NCBI GenBank assembly: GCA_030682575.1 | Contig: JAUXNX010000011.1 | Location: forward strand, 124,001 to 188,000 | DNA: 64,000 nt | Direction: 5' to 3' | From: Gammaproteobacteria bacterium | GTDB lineage: Bacteria; Pseudomonadota; Gammaproteobacteria; Pseudomonadales; Pseudohongiellaceae | In this document: positions 1-8,143 of the stretch, piece after piece | Numbering within the stretch: the first letter of the stretch is position 1 | Layout: each line of letters begins with the position of its first letter | Notes under the pieces: generated by a model | Told to the model about the DNA's origin: nothing | Databases searched by the model: none | The model's input: only the letters and a program-made list of their open reading frames with translations | Translations under genes and position numbers: made by a program

Positions 1-335
1 TGCATCCGAAAGTCGCCGAAGCAGCAGTCGTCGGTTATCCACATGACATCAAGGGACAAGCCATATACGCATACGTGACGCTGATGCAGGGTGTGCCCGA
101 ATCGCCGGAGCTGTTGAAGCAATTGATCGCGTTCGTCGCCGAAGAAATCGGGGCGTTTGCACGACCAGAAATCATCCAGTTTGCACCAGGTTTGCCGAAG
201 ACTCGCTCCGGCAAGATCATGCGTCGCATTCTGCGCAAGATTGCCGCCAACGAACTTGAAAACATGGGCGACACAACCACACTTGCCGATCCCACAGTAG
301 TAGAACAACTGATAAACAATCGAGTGAATCGATAA
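1..335 (+). CDS. acs: Acetyl-CoA synthetase, C-terminal end (partial)
   Basis: This is the last ~110 residues of an AMP-forming acetyl-CoA synthetase; the gene enters from the left edge and is read in the frame starting at base 3. The family activates acetate to acetyl-CoA with ATP through acetyl-AMP in the cytoplasm. The end of the C-terminal lid domain is visible, including the [11 protein letters not shown] motif whose lysine is the catalytic residue of the adenylation step and the classic site of reversible acetylation in this family. The stop is TAA at 333-335. A thiolase follows 67 bp downstream on the same strand, so acetate activation and acetoacetyl-CoA chemistry may be co-expressed. 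A related acyl-CoA synthetase (propionyl type) cannot be excluded from the fragment. Confidence 0.9.
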   Translation, partial: HPKVAEAAVVGYPHDIKGQAIYAYVTLMQGVPESPELLKQLIAFVAEEIGAFARPEIIQFAPGLPKTRSGKIMRRILRKIAANELENMGDTTTLADPTVVEQLINNRVNR

Positions 336-402
336 ACCCAATCAGCGGTAAGGACAGTGGAAAATTCAACTTCTTCGAAGTGGGCGAAAGGAAATACAAG
401 TC

Positions 403-1581
403 ATGCATGATGTTTTTATTGTTGCAGCCGGGCGTAGCGCTATTGGGACCTTTCAGGGAGCGCTTGCGGAGCTGTCGGCGGTTGAGTTGGGGAGTCAGGT
501 GATTCGCCAGTTGTTGGCCAGAAGTCACATCGAATCTTCACTTGTCGATGAGGTGATTCTGGGGCATGTGTTGACGGCGGGGTGCGGGCAGAATACTGCG
601 CGGCAGGCCAGTATCAGAGCTGGCATCGGGATTGAGACACCGGCGATGACCGTCAATAAAGTGTGTGGGTCCGGATTGAAGGCTGTACATCTTGCGGCGC
701 AGGCCATTGCACTTGGAGATGCGCAACTGATCGTCGCTGGCGGCATGGAGAGCATGAGTCAGTCGGTGCATGTACTGCCGCATTCTCGCAGTGGGCAGAA
801 GATGGGGCATTGGCAAACAATCGACTCGATGCTGCACGACGGTCTGTGGGATGCTTTCAACGATTATCACATGGGCATCACGGCGGAGAACCTCGCGCAG
901 AAGTATGGAATCACGCGTGAACAGCAGGACGAGTTTGCTCTTCAATCACAGCGAAAAGCAGTTGCTGCCTTGACCGCAAGGCGCTTCGTGGACGAGATAC
1001 TGCCGATCACGATTCCTCAGCGCAAGGGCGAGCCATTGCTTGTAGTTCAGGACCAGGGGCCTCGACCTGACACGAGTCCAGAGTTGCTGGCACGGCTACG
1101 TCCTGCGTTCAAGGCCGATGGTACTGTGACGGCTGGCAATGCCTCCGGTATCAATGACGGCGCTGCGGCAGTGGTGCTGTGCAACAGCGCGATGGTGAAG
1201 CAGCTTGATCTTACTCCCCTCGCCCGCATCAGTGCGTACGCCAATGCAGCTGTCGATCCCGCCATCATGGGCATCGGTCCGGTGTCTGCCACGAAGCGCT
1301 GTCTGCAGAAGGCTGGATGGTCGATTAACGAACTGGATCTTATCGAGGCCAATGAAGCATTCGCAGTACAGTCACTGGCGGTCACGAAGGAATTGCAGTG
1401 GGACACCAGTAAACTGAACGTGAACGGTGGTGCAATTGCGCTCGGACATCCGATCGGAGCATCGGGCTGCCGCGTACTGGTTACTCTGTTGTACGAGATG
1501 ATAAAGCATGATGCACACAAGGGGCTCGCGACGCTGTGCATCGGTGGAGGTCAGGGCGTATCGATCGCGGTAGAACGCTGA
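403..1581 (+). CDS. Acetyl-CoA C-acetyltransferase (thiolase II family)
   Basis: This 392-residue protein has the usual length of biosynthetic/degradative thiolases. It condenses two acetyl-CoA to acetoacetyl-CoA or runs the reverse cleavage, feeding polyhydroxybutyrate, ketone-body or fatty-acid metabolism in the cytoplasm. All three catalytic landmarks are present: the nucleophilic cysteine in VNKVCGSGLKAV (about C88), the histidine in NGGAIALGHPIGASG (about H349) and the C-terminal proton-relay cysteine in CIGGGQG (about C379). The ATG follows an AGGA-type ribosome site. It lies 67 bp behind acs on the same strand. Its 3' end overlaps the convergent GNAT gene by 31 bp. Whether it is the PhaA/AtoB type or a beta-oxidation thiolase cannot be settled here, since no phaB, phaC or fadB lies nearby. 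Confidence 0.93.
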   Translation: MHDVFIVAAGRSAIGTFQGALAELSAVELGSQVIRQLLARSHIESSLVDEVILGHVLTAGCGQNTARQASIRAGIGIETPAMTVNKVCGSGLKAVHLAAQAIALGDAQLIVAGGMESMSQSVHVLPHSRSGQKMGHWQTIDSMLHDGLWDAFNDYHMGITAENLAQKYGITREQQDEFALQSQRKAVAALTARRFVDEILPITIPQRKGEPLLVVQDQGPRPDTSPELLARLRPAFKADGTVTAGNASGINDGAAAVVLCNSAMVKQLDLTPLARISAYANAAVDPAIMGIGPVSATKRCLQKAGWSINELDLIEANEAFAVQSLAVTKELQWDTSKLNVNGGAIALGHPIGASGCRVLVTLLYEMIKHDAHKGLATLCIGGGQGVSIAVER

Positions 1582-2063
1582 ACCATAGTGACGATATTGC
1601 GGGAAGGGAGCATGACGCTCTCTATGGCAGTGAAGCCGAGTTTGTCATGCAACGCATGAGCCACCGGATTCGGTGGCCGGTCGTGTATCTGACAGACGAT
1701 ATGTTCGATACCGCGCGCGCGGCACCAGTGCACAGCTTCATGGTAGAACTCGATGGCAAGTCCGAGGCGCCTGCATTCGTCGTGAACGACAACTCTGTCG
1801 ATATACAGAAAACTGTCGAACCGCGCCATGAACCACTGATACCCAAAATTCTCACCGCCCTTTCCTGCACTGATCCCAAGCATGAATCCCTGCAGTTGTT
1901 TCCCCTGCCTGCGCTCCGTAACAAAGTCACAACCCAGCAAAAGCTCCCCGAACTCAAGCTCGGACAATGAAAGAGCATCACCACCCTCTCTCTGGTTCAA
2001 CTTCCAATACAGTTTGTGTGTTTGATTCAATCTATGGCGTTCTCTGTTATGTGGGTAGGTCAC
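1551..2063 (-). CDS. GNAT-family N-acetyltransferase
   Basis: This 170-residue protein is read leftward and converges on the thiolase, sharing its last 31 bp. It has a GNAT fold: a beta-strand region FLYIDRVVVHDECRRLG at about residues 88-104 corresponds to motif A, where the acetyl-CoA pyrophosphate binds, and VAHALHDKLGFTAIE further on corresponds to the motif B region. The core resembles stand-alone acetyltransferases of unknown substrate. The longest frame starts at a GTG with no good Shine-Dalgarno site, so the exact N-terminus is uncertain. No neighbour points to its substrate. Confidence 0.75.
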   Translation of the reverse strand: MTYPHNRERHRLNQTHKLYWKLNQREGGDALSLSELEFGELLLGCDFVTERRQGKQLQGFMLGISAGKGGENFGYQWFMARFDSFLYIDRVVVHDECRRLGLAIEFYHEAVHWCRARGIEHIVCQIHDRPPNPVAHALHDKLGFTAIESVMLPSRNIVTMVQRSTAIDTP

Positions 2064-2128
2064 GAGTCAGGGGCTGCCGTCGCAGACACGCCCACACACG
2101 AAAGCTCAAAGACGGACAAACAGAGCAA

Positions 2129-3835
2129 TCACTTCAACGCCTCCACAGCCTGGTGCTGAGAGAGAAACACATGACCAGAGAGTTTACTGAGAAAATCCGT
2201 GCGCAGAAGGCCATCCATGACTGGACCCTTGACCTCGGAAAGATGCAACTTGATTCCAATTTCATCCAGTCGCGTGCTGATCGTCAGAATGGAATCCATA
2301 GCACTCATATCGATCTCATTGACCGCCGTACACATCAGAATCACATGCCGCAGATTCGGACGCTCCGCCACCATGCCGTAGATGATGTCTTCGAGATAAC
2401 GTGTGTTGGCAAAGTACAGACTCTCATCAATGCGAATGGAGAGGATCGTGTCGTACGTCTGCACCTGATGACGGTTGACATTGCGAAAATGCTCCGTTCC
2501 GGGCAACTCCCCTACGATCGCCACATGGGGACGCGAGGTCTTGTAGAGATGCACAACCAGCGACACCAGAATGCCCGCGGCAACCCCCACTTCCACTCCT
2601 GCCAACAGCGTCAACACAATGGTAGTGCTCACGCCCAGGAAGTCAGCCATGGAATAGCGCCAAGCCTGTCGCAGAATGGCAAAATCCACTAATGACCAGA
2701 CCGCAACAATGATGGTGGCCGCAAGAGTCGCCTTGGGCAACCACGCCAGCAACGGCACAAACAACAACGTGACGACGGCAATCAATATCGCTGCAAAGAA
2801 TCCCGCGGCAGGCGTTGCTGCGCCGGCATCGTAATTCACAACAGAACGCGAGAATCCACCTGCCACTGGGAAGCCCCCGGAGAAACCCGCGGCGATATTC
2901 GAAGCCCCAAGACCAATCAACTCCTGATCCGGATCAATACGCTCGCGCTGTTTTGCCGCCAGTCCCTGGGCTACAGACACCGACTCCACAAATCCAATGA
3001 TTGCCAGTAATGCCGCAGAGCCTGCCAGACCCTGCCAAAGCTCCAAGGAAAACGAAGGCATGGTAGGCGAAGGCAGACCCGATGGGATGTCACCCACAAT
3101 CGCAATACCAGCAGCCTGAAGATCGAAATACCAGACGACAACGGTGGTCACGATCACCGCAAGCACCGGACTGGTCCGTGCGAGCAGCAAGGCTCTTGTG
3201 CTGGACATCCCCATACGTTGCAACAGGACTGACATACCGTTACGCGACCAGAACAGCCACAACAGCGTTCCCAGACTGAGCAGTGCCGTCGCAGTATTGA
3301 TCTGCGTGACTGACACCAACAGCGAAGGCAACAATTCCGGCAGCGTATAGCCATGAGAGGAAATGCCAAGCAGATGCTGCACTTGACTGAGGATGATGAT
3401 GACGGCCGAAGCCGTGATGAATCCGGTGACGACGGGATGCGACATGAAGTTGGCAAGAAACCCCATGCGCAACAGACCGAGAATCAACAGGAAGGCGCCA
3501 CTGAGAAACGCGAGTGTCAAAGCCGCGACGATGTACTCCGCATTGCTTGCCAATTGCAAACCACCGAGTGCAGCCGCCGTCATCAGCGACAATACTGCGA
3601 CTGGCCCCACAGACAGCACACGGCTGCTGCCGAAGAAGGTGTACACCATCAACGGCAGAATGCTTGCATACAAGCCCATTTCGGGAGGTAACCCTGCCAC
3701 CAGCGCATAAGCCAACGACTGTGGAATCAACATGACCATTACGATCACGGCAGCCAACAGATCGGCGACCAGCTTATCGCGATCGTAGTCCCGCCCCCAG
3801 CTCATGATGGGTAACAACTGGCGCTTTTGTGTCAT
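2129..3835 (-). CDS. SulP-family inorganic anion transporter with STAS domain
   Basis: This 568-residue inner-membrane protein has the SulP layout. The N-terminal transmembrane region contains the family motif PQSLAYALVAGLPPEMGLYAS, close to the start of the membrane domain, and further helices run to about residue 420. A cytoplasmic STAS domain follows at about 440-560. SulP proteins move sulfate, bicarbonate or related anions. Here the gene lies 42 bp behind the phosphatase-SQR gene and, two genes back, the persulfide dioxygenase, all in one direction. It is therefore probably the last gene of the FisR/sigma-54 sulfide-oxidation operon. Export of sulfite or sulfate produced by persulfide oxidation is a plausible role, but it is inferred only from context. 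Confidence 0.9.
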   Translation of the reverse strand: MTQKRQLLPIMSWGRDYDRDKLVADLLAAVIVMVMLIPQSLAYALVAGLPPEMGLYASILPLMVYTFFGSSRVLSVGPVAVLSLMTAAALGGLQLASNAEYIVAALTLAFLSGAFLLILGLLRMGFLANFMSHPVVTGFITASAVIIILSQVQHLLGISSHGYTLPELLPSLLVSVTQINTATALLSLGTLLWLFWSRNGMSVLLQRMGMSSTRALLLARTSPVLAVIVTTVVVWYFDLQAAGIAIVGDIPSGLPSPTMPSFSLELWQGLAGSAALLAIIGFVESVSVAQGLAAKQRERIDPDQELIGLGASNIAAGFSGGFPVAGGFSRSVVNYDAGAATPAAGFFAAILIAVVTLLFVPLLAWLPKATLAATIIVAVWSLVDFAILRQAWRYSMADFLGVSTTIVLTLLAGVEVGVAAGILVSLVVHLYKTSRPHVAIVGELPGTEHFRNVNRHQVQTYDTILSIRIDESLYFANTRYLEDIIYGMVAERPNLRHVILMCTAVNEIDMSAMDSILTISTRLDEIGIKLHLSEVKGPVMDGLLRTDFLSKLSGHVFLSQHQAVEALK

Positions 3836-3877
3836 GAACCGGTCAATTCCATGGTCGTTGCGGATGAATTTGCGTGC

Positions 3878-5545
3878 TTACTCCTGTTTCACATTCGGAC
3901 TGGCAAGCCACTCGTGCCCCTTCAACATACCGTGCCAATAGATAGGCGGCAGCATGTCCTTCTTGAGCATCCAGGCCAGACGCGAGGGCTCTGTTCCCTT
4001 GTTGATCCAGTCAGGAAAACTCGGCAGCAGCTTGCCGCCAAAACCAAACTCGGCGAGCACTATCCTGCCCCTCTCCACAGTCAGCGGGCATGAGCCGTAA
4101 CCGTCGTAACGGGCAACCCCATGTGTCACGCCCATGTCTGCCAGCAGGTTGTGAGCAACTACCGGGGCCTGTTTGCGCGCGGCTGCCATCGTCTTCGCAT
4201 TCGGTGCATTCATCACGTCACCGACCGACCATACGTTGTTGTAGCGTTTGTGTCGCAGCGTTTCCTGATCCACATCCACCCAGCCGGCAGCATCTGCCAG
4301 CGCGCTGCTGCGCACCACATCAGGAGCCTGCTGTGGAGGGCACACATGCAGCATGTCGAAACCGGTATCGACGATGCTCTTTTGTCCGTCCGCATCGGTT
4401 CTTTCAAACCACGCTTGCTTCTTCTCGCCATCCACCTTGATCAGCCGGTGATTGAATTGCAGAGTCGCCTTGTAGCGCTCGATGTACTTCATCAGCGCAG
4501 GCACATAGTCCTTCACTCCGAACAGCACCGCTCCGGCGTTGTAGAACTGGATATCGATATTCTTCAATGCACCGGTACGATACCAGTAGTCACCGGAAAG
4601 ATAGAGCGCCTTCTGTGGCGCACCCGCACACTTGATCGGCATCGGCGGTTGTGTAAACACAGCGCGTCCCGACTTGAGCCCCTGCACCAGCTCCCATGTG
4701 TAGGGAGCCAGGTCGTATCTATAATTGGACGTGACACCGTTGCGCCCAAGCGCCTCTGTCAGACCTTCGACCCCAGCCCAGTTCAGCTTGATACCGCAAG
4801 CGACGATCAACCTGTCGTAGCTCACCGCACTGCCATCATCCAGCACCACACGATTGTTGTCCGGCGCAAATTCCTGAACTGCGGATTGCAGCCACTGCAC
4901 ACCACGTGGAATCAAGCTCACTGTGTCGCGCTCGGTATCGGTATTACGGAATACCCCACCGCCCACCATCGTCCAGCCCGGCTGGTAATAGTGCTTCTGC
5001 GCCTTGTCGATGATCGCAATCTGCAGATCAGGCTTGCGTTTGAGCAGGCTCGCTGCCACCGCGATGCCACCAGATCCTGCGCCCACTATCACGATGCTGA
5101 AATGCTGCGTAGCTGCCGCCACCGGCTTGCTGCTCTCGATGCGACGGACAGTGTCCGCAAGGTCATACCCGGCGGCTGTTGCTACTGCCACGATCTGTTC
5201 GATCGGCATGCCTTGCGCGCCCTGAGCGAGTGCCCACAAGGTAATGGAGCGGGTACCGCTACGGCAGTACGCCACCAGCGGGCGGGGCAGCTCAGCATAA
5301 GCTTCCGCGAAAGCACGTATGTGGAAGTCCTCGATCTTGCTCGATACCACGGGCAGGTTTCGAATACTCATGCCGTGTTGCAGTGCAGCTCGCTCGATCT
5401 CCGCGTAGGCTGGCTGATCTGCAACTTCGCCGTCAGGACGATTACAAATGAGGCTTCTGACGCCTTGCGACGCAAGTGCTTCCACATCTGCCACACCGAT
5501 CTGTTCAGTGACTGCAAAGCCCTCGTTGATTGTTTTCAAATTCAT
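3878..5545 (-). CDS. PTP-like (DUF442) domain fused to FAD-dependent sulfide:quinone oxidoreductase
   Basis: This 555-residue fusion begins with a ~110-residue phosphatase/rhodanese-like DUF442 domain with the P-loop YCRSGTRS (nucleophile about C94). After it comes a sulfide:quinone oxidoreductase-like flavoprotein with the dinucleotide-binding motif VGAGSGG at about 155-160. The signature HYYQPGWTMVGGG and two conserved cysteines, in IKCAGAP and HVCPPQQAP, fit the redox-active pair of SQR. SQR oxidises sulfide to protein-bound or glutathione persulfide and passes electrons to quinone at the membrane. The second ATG (5545) is preferred because GGGGAG lies 7 nt upstream; the ATG at 5551 touches the ribosome site. 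It sits 51 bp behind the metallo-beta-lactamase-fold gene. The DUF442 domain may act on low-molecular-weight persulfides, but this is unproven. Confidence 0.9.
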   Translation of the reverse strand: MNLKTINEGFAVTEQIGVADVEALASQGVRSLICNRPDGEVADQPAYAEIERAALQHGMSIRNLPVVSSKIEDFHIRAFAEAYAELPRPLVAYCRSGTRSITLWALAQGAQGMPIEQIVAVATAAGYDLADTVRRIESSKPVAAATQHFSIVIVGAGSGGIAVAASLLKRKPDLQIAIIDKAQKHYYQPGWTMVGGGVFRNTDTERDTVSLIPRGVQWLQSAVQEFAPDNNRVVLDDGSAVSYDRLIVACGIKLNWAGVEGLTEALGRNGVTSNYRYDLAPYTWELVQGLKSGRAVFTQPPMPIKCAGAPQKALYLSGDYWYRTGALKNIDIQFYNAGAVLFGVKDYVPALMKYIERYKATLQFNHRLIKVDGEKKQAWFERTDADGQKSIVDTGFDMLHVCPPQQAPDVVRSSALADAAGWVDVDQETLRHKRYNNVWSVGDVMNAPNAKTMAAARKQAPVVAHNLLADMGVTHGVARYDGYGSCPLTVERGRIVLAEFGFGGKLLPSFPDWINKGTEPSRLAWMLKKDMLPPIYWHGMLKGHEWLASPNVKQE

Positions 5546-5596
5546 TTCCATTCTCCCCTGTCACTGCAATCGGCGACTTTTATTACAGCACTCTTG

Positions 5597-6490
5597 TTAC
5601 AACACATTGACTGGCAACTTCAGAAATACCTTGCCATCGGTGTCAGCCGGGGGCAGATGTCCCGCACGCATGTTCACCTGCAACGATGGCAGTATAAGTC
5701 TGGGCATTCCCAGAGTCTTGTCTCGCTTCTCGCGCATTGCCACGAAGGCATCCTCCGTAATTCCATCGCGGACATGGATATTGCTCTGGCGCTCAGCCTT
5801 CACGGTTGTTTCCCATGCCACCGGGCGGCCATCGGGATAGTCGTGACACATGAACAACCGTGTCTCATCCGGCAAGGACAGCACACGCTTCATGGATCGG
5901 AACAGCGTCCGCGCATCACCTCCCGGAAAGTCGGCCCGGGCAGAGCCACCATCTGGCATGAACAACGTATCACCCACAAAGGCCGTATCGCCGATGACGT
6001 GGGTCATGCAGGCGGGAGTATGACCGGGAGTATGCATGGCATGGGCAGTCATGGTACCGATCTGATAGCTGTCACCGTCGGCGAAGAGGCGATCAAACTG
6101 TGAGCCGTCACGCTGGAACTCAGTGCCCTCGTTGAATATCTTGCCGAACGTCTCCTGCACGACTGTAATCCTGTCGCCTATCCCCAGCTTGCCACCCAGT
6201 TTCTCCTGGATATAAGGAGCCGCCGAGAGATGATCAGCGTGCACGTGAGTCTCGATGATCCATTCTGTACGCCAGCCTTTTTCCCGCACGAACTGAATGA
6301 TGCGATCTGCCCCCTCGAACCCGGTCCGACCAGCAGCGTAATCAATGTCCATGACGGAATCGATGACCGCACAAGCGTCCGAATCGGGGTCCTTGACCAC
6401 ATAGCTGAAGGTATTGGTTGGGGCATCGAAAAAGGCGAACACAGCGGGTTTAACCTGCAGGTTCACTGCAAAAGGTACTGCGGCAATCAT
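5597..6490 (-). CDS. Metallo-beta-lactamase-fold persulfide dioxygenase (Blh/PDO type)
   Basis: This 297-residue metallo-beta-lactamase-fold protein has the metal ligands of the ETHE1/PDO-Blh group: THVHADHLS at about 81-89, HTPGHTPAC at about 153-161, and VGDTLF with its bridging aspartate near 174. It also has the family signature DGGSARADFPGGD and a late CHDYP histidine. Persulfide dioxygenases oxidise glutathione persulfide to sulfite in the cytoplasm using mononuclear iron. The gene is first in the leftward operon. AGGAGA precedes its ATG, and a sigma-54 promoter lies 36 bp upstream of the start codon. A phosphatase-SQR fusion and a SulP gene follow. A glyoxalase-II role is less likely given these neighbours. 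Confidence 0.9.
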   Translation of the reverse strand: MIAAVPFAVNLQVKPAVFAFFDAPTNTFSYVVKDPDSDACAVIDSVMDIDYAAGRTGFEGADRIIQFVREKGWRTEWIIETHVHADHLSAAPYIQEKLGGKLGIGDRITVVQETFGKIFNEGTEFQRDGSQFDRLFADGDSYQIGTMTAHAMHTPGHTPACMTHVIGDTAFVGDTLFMPDGGSARADFPGGDARTLFRSMKRVLSLPDETRLFMCHDYPDGRPVAWETTVKAERQSNIHVRDGITEDAFVAMREKRDKTLGMPRLILPSLQVNMRAGHLPPADTDGKVFLKLPVNVL

Positions 6491-6525
6491 AATCTTCTCC
6501 TGTTACTTGTGATTACTCTGACAAT

Positions 6526-6541
6526 AGCAATTCACGGGCCA
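6526..6541 (-). promoter_or_regulatory. Sigma-54 (RpoN) -24/-12 promoter of the sulfide operon
   Basis: Read on the minus strand the site is TGGCCCG-TGAA-TTGCT. It matches the RpoN consensus TGGCACG-N4-TTGCW with one mismatch and keeps the essential GG and GC doublets. Predicted transcription begins near base 6515, about 25 nt before the ATG at 6490. The divergent neighbour encodes a sigma-54 activator with a GAFTGA loop, which fits a promoter that needs enhancer-dependent activation. Confidence 0.85.
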
Positions 6542-6587
6542 ATCCCTTTACTGACATTCCAATAGAATTCAACTAATTGTTTTAATT

Positions 6588-6604
6588 ATTATTTATAAAA
6601 TAAT
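6588..6604. promoter_or_regulatory. Perfect AT-rich inverted repeat, possible FisR binding site
   Basis: ATTATTT and AAATAAT form a perfect 7-bp inverted repeat around ATA. It lies between the sigma-54 promoter (about 47 bp upstream of its -24 element) and the regulator's start codon. Position and symmetry fit an enhancer-type activator site that could also autoregulate the activator gene. The region is generally AT-rich, so chance symmetry is possible. Confidence 0.4.
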
Positions 6605-6640
6605 CTGCAAAATGACAGCACACACCTCTGGCGCTCGATC

Positions 6641-7990
6641 ATGGCTCTAGACATAATTGACACAAATACTTGCCAGAAATGTCAATTCATGCAAATCATC
6701 AGTTCGGATCGCAGCACTCACGATAGCGCCAGAATGCTGGACGGCTTTGACTATCCGGCCATCCTGGTCAGCAACACCTATCAGATTCTGGCAGCAAACG
6801 AACTCTATATACGCACTTTCGGCGCAATAAACACAGGTACCATTGCATATTGCTATCGAATTTCGCATCACTACGACAAACCCTGCGACCAAGCCGGAGA
6901 GTCCTGCCCGCTTGCCGCTTGTCGCAAGTCAGGGCATCGAGAGAAGGTGTTGCACGTCCATAATACACCACGCGGGCGAGAACACGTGGATGTGGAAATG
7001 CTGCCGATTCTGGACGATCAGGGAGAGTTGAAGTACTTCGTGGAACTACTCAAACCCGTTGCCCACGCCAGTGCTCAAGCAAGTACGGAATTGATGGTCG
7101 GCACCAGCCGGAAATTCAACACGCTGGTGGAAATGATCAATCGCGTCGCCCCAAGCGATGCGACCGTCCTGCTGCTCGGCGAGTCCGGAACCGGCAAGGA
7201 GTTGGCTGCAAAGGCCATTCACGAAGCCAGTTCCCGCAAGGACAAGCCATTCGTCACAGTAGAGTGCGCTGGTCTCACCGAAACCCTGTTTGAAAGCGAG
7301 CTGTTCGGTCATGCCAAGGGCGCTTTCACGGGCGCCACGTACACCAAACAAGGGCTGGTGGATGCAGCCAACGGCGGCACTCTGTTTCTCGACGAAATTG
7401 GCGATATTCCCTTGCCCCTGCAAGTCAAGCTGCTACGACTGATTGAGACAGGAACCTACCGACAGGTCGGCAGTGTCGAAGCCCGCAGTACCGACTTTCG
7501 TCTGGTGTGCGCAACCCACAAGAACCTGCGTGCGATGGTCCTGCAAGGTCAGTTCCGTGAGGACCTTTACTACCGCGTCAACGTCTTTCCAATTCACTTG
7601 CCTGCCCTGCGAGAGCGGACAGAAGACATCCCCCTTATCGCGCGCTCTCTGCTCAGGAAAATCTCCACAAAGCAGTCAGTCACCCTGACAACTGATGCAG
7701 AGTCGCTTTTGAAAGCCACGCAATTCAGTGGCAATGTCAGGGAGCTGCGCAACATCCTGGAAAGGGCCGTGCTCCTCTCCACCACCAGCGAAATCACCTC
7801 TCAGACGCTGAGCGGTTGTCTTGACGAGGGGATGTTGACGGACTCCAACGATGAGCCAACGACTCTGCATCATCTCGAACGCCAGCATCTGAACAGATTG
7901 CTGTTCGAACACCACGGCGACAAACAGGCAGTGGCAGACCTGCTTGGCATTTCACTGCGTACGCTCTATCGTAAACTCAACCTCCGTTGA
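6641..7990 (+). CDS. fisR: FisR-like sigma-54-dependent transcriptional activator (sulfane sulfur sensor)
   Basis: This 449-residue enhancer-binding protein has a PAS-like sensor domain (about 1-150), an AAA+ domain and a Fis-type helix-turn-helix at the end ([18 protein letters not shown]). The AAA+ domain carries Walker A GESGTGKE, the sigma-54 contact loop GAFTGA and Walker [12 protein letters not shown]. The sensor has cysteines at about 71, 82, 89 and 94. The 11- and 7-residue spacing of the first three equals that recalled for the sulfane-sulfur-sensing cysteines C53/C64/C71 of the Cupriavidus FisR. A further CQKC pair sits at residues 11-14. The gene is divergent from the dioxygenase-SQR-SulP operon, whose promoter is of the RpoN type. 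Together these support a persulfide-responsive activator. Confidence 0.88.
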   Translation: MALDIIDTNTCQKCQFMQIISSDRSTHDSARMLDGFDYPAILVSNTYQILAANELYIRTFGAINTGTIAYCYRISHHYDKPCDQAGESCPLAACRKSGHREKVLHVHNTPRGREHVDVEMLPILDDQGELKYFVELLKPVAHASAQASTELMVGTSRKFNTLVEMINRVAPSDATVLLLGESGTGKELAAKAIHEASSRKDKPFVTVECAGLTETLFESELFGHAKGAFTGATYTKQGLVDAANGGTLFLDEIGDIPLPLQVKLLRLIETGTYRQVGSVEARSTDFRLVCATHKNLRAMVLQGQFREDLYYRVNVFPIHLPALRERTEDIPLIARSLLRKISTKQSVTLTTDAESLLKATQFSGNVRELRNILERAVLLSTTSEITSQTLSGCLDEGMLTDSNDEPTTLHHLERQHLNRLLFEHHGDKQAVADLLGISLRTLYRKLNLR

Positions 7991-8090
7991 ACAGGAAAAA
8001 ACCACGAAGTTCGTGTCATAACACCGGGCACTGACAGTGAACGAGAGTCCGTTCATCCAAAAAGCATGGTTTGCGCGATGAACTGGGGCT

Positions 8091-8096
8091 TATAAT
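8091..8096 (+). promoter_or_regulatory. Sigma-70 -10 element (TATAAT) ahead of the PAL-like gene
   Basis: A consensus TATAAT lies 48 bp upstream of the ATG at 8144. The upstream -35 region (around GGTTTG at 8068-8073, spacer 17) is a weak match, so a bound activator or an extended element may help. The region from 7991 to 8143 holds no gene. Confidence 0.5.
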
Positions 8097-8143
8097 CCCC
8101 CGGCGTGCCAAACCCGATACCAATAAGAAAAAAGGAGCATCAC

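Noticed and set aside
4121-6103. A 660-codon open frame on the plus strand opposite the SQR and dioxygenase genes
   Set aside because: It is antisense to two well-supported genes, has no recognisable domain and no ribosome site, and its composition follows the coding constraint of the other strand.
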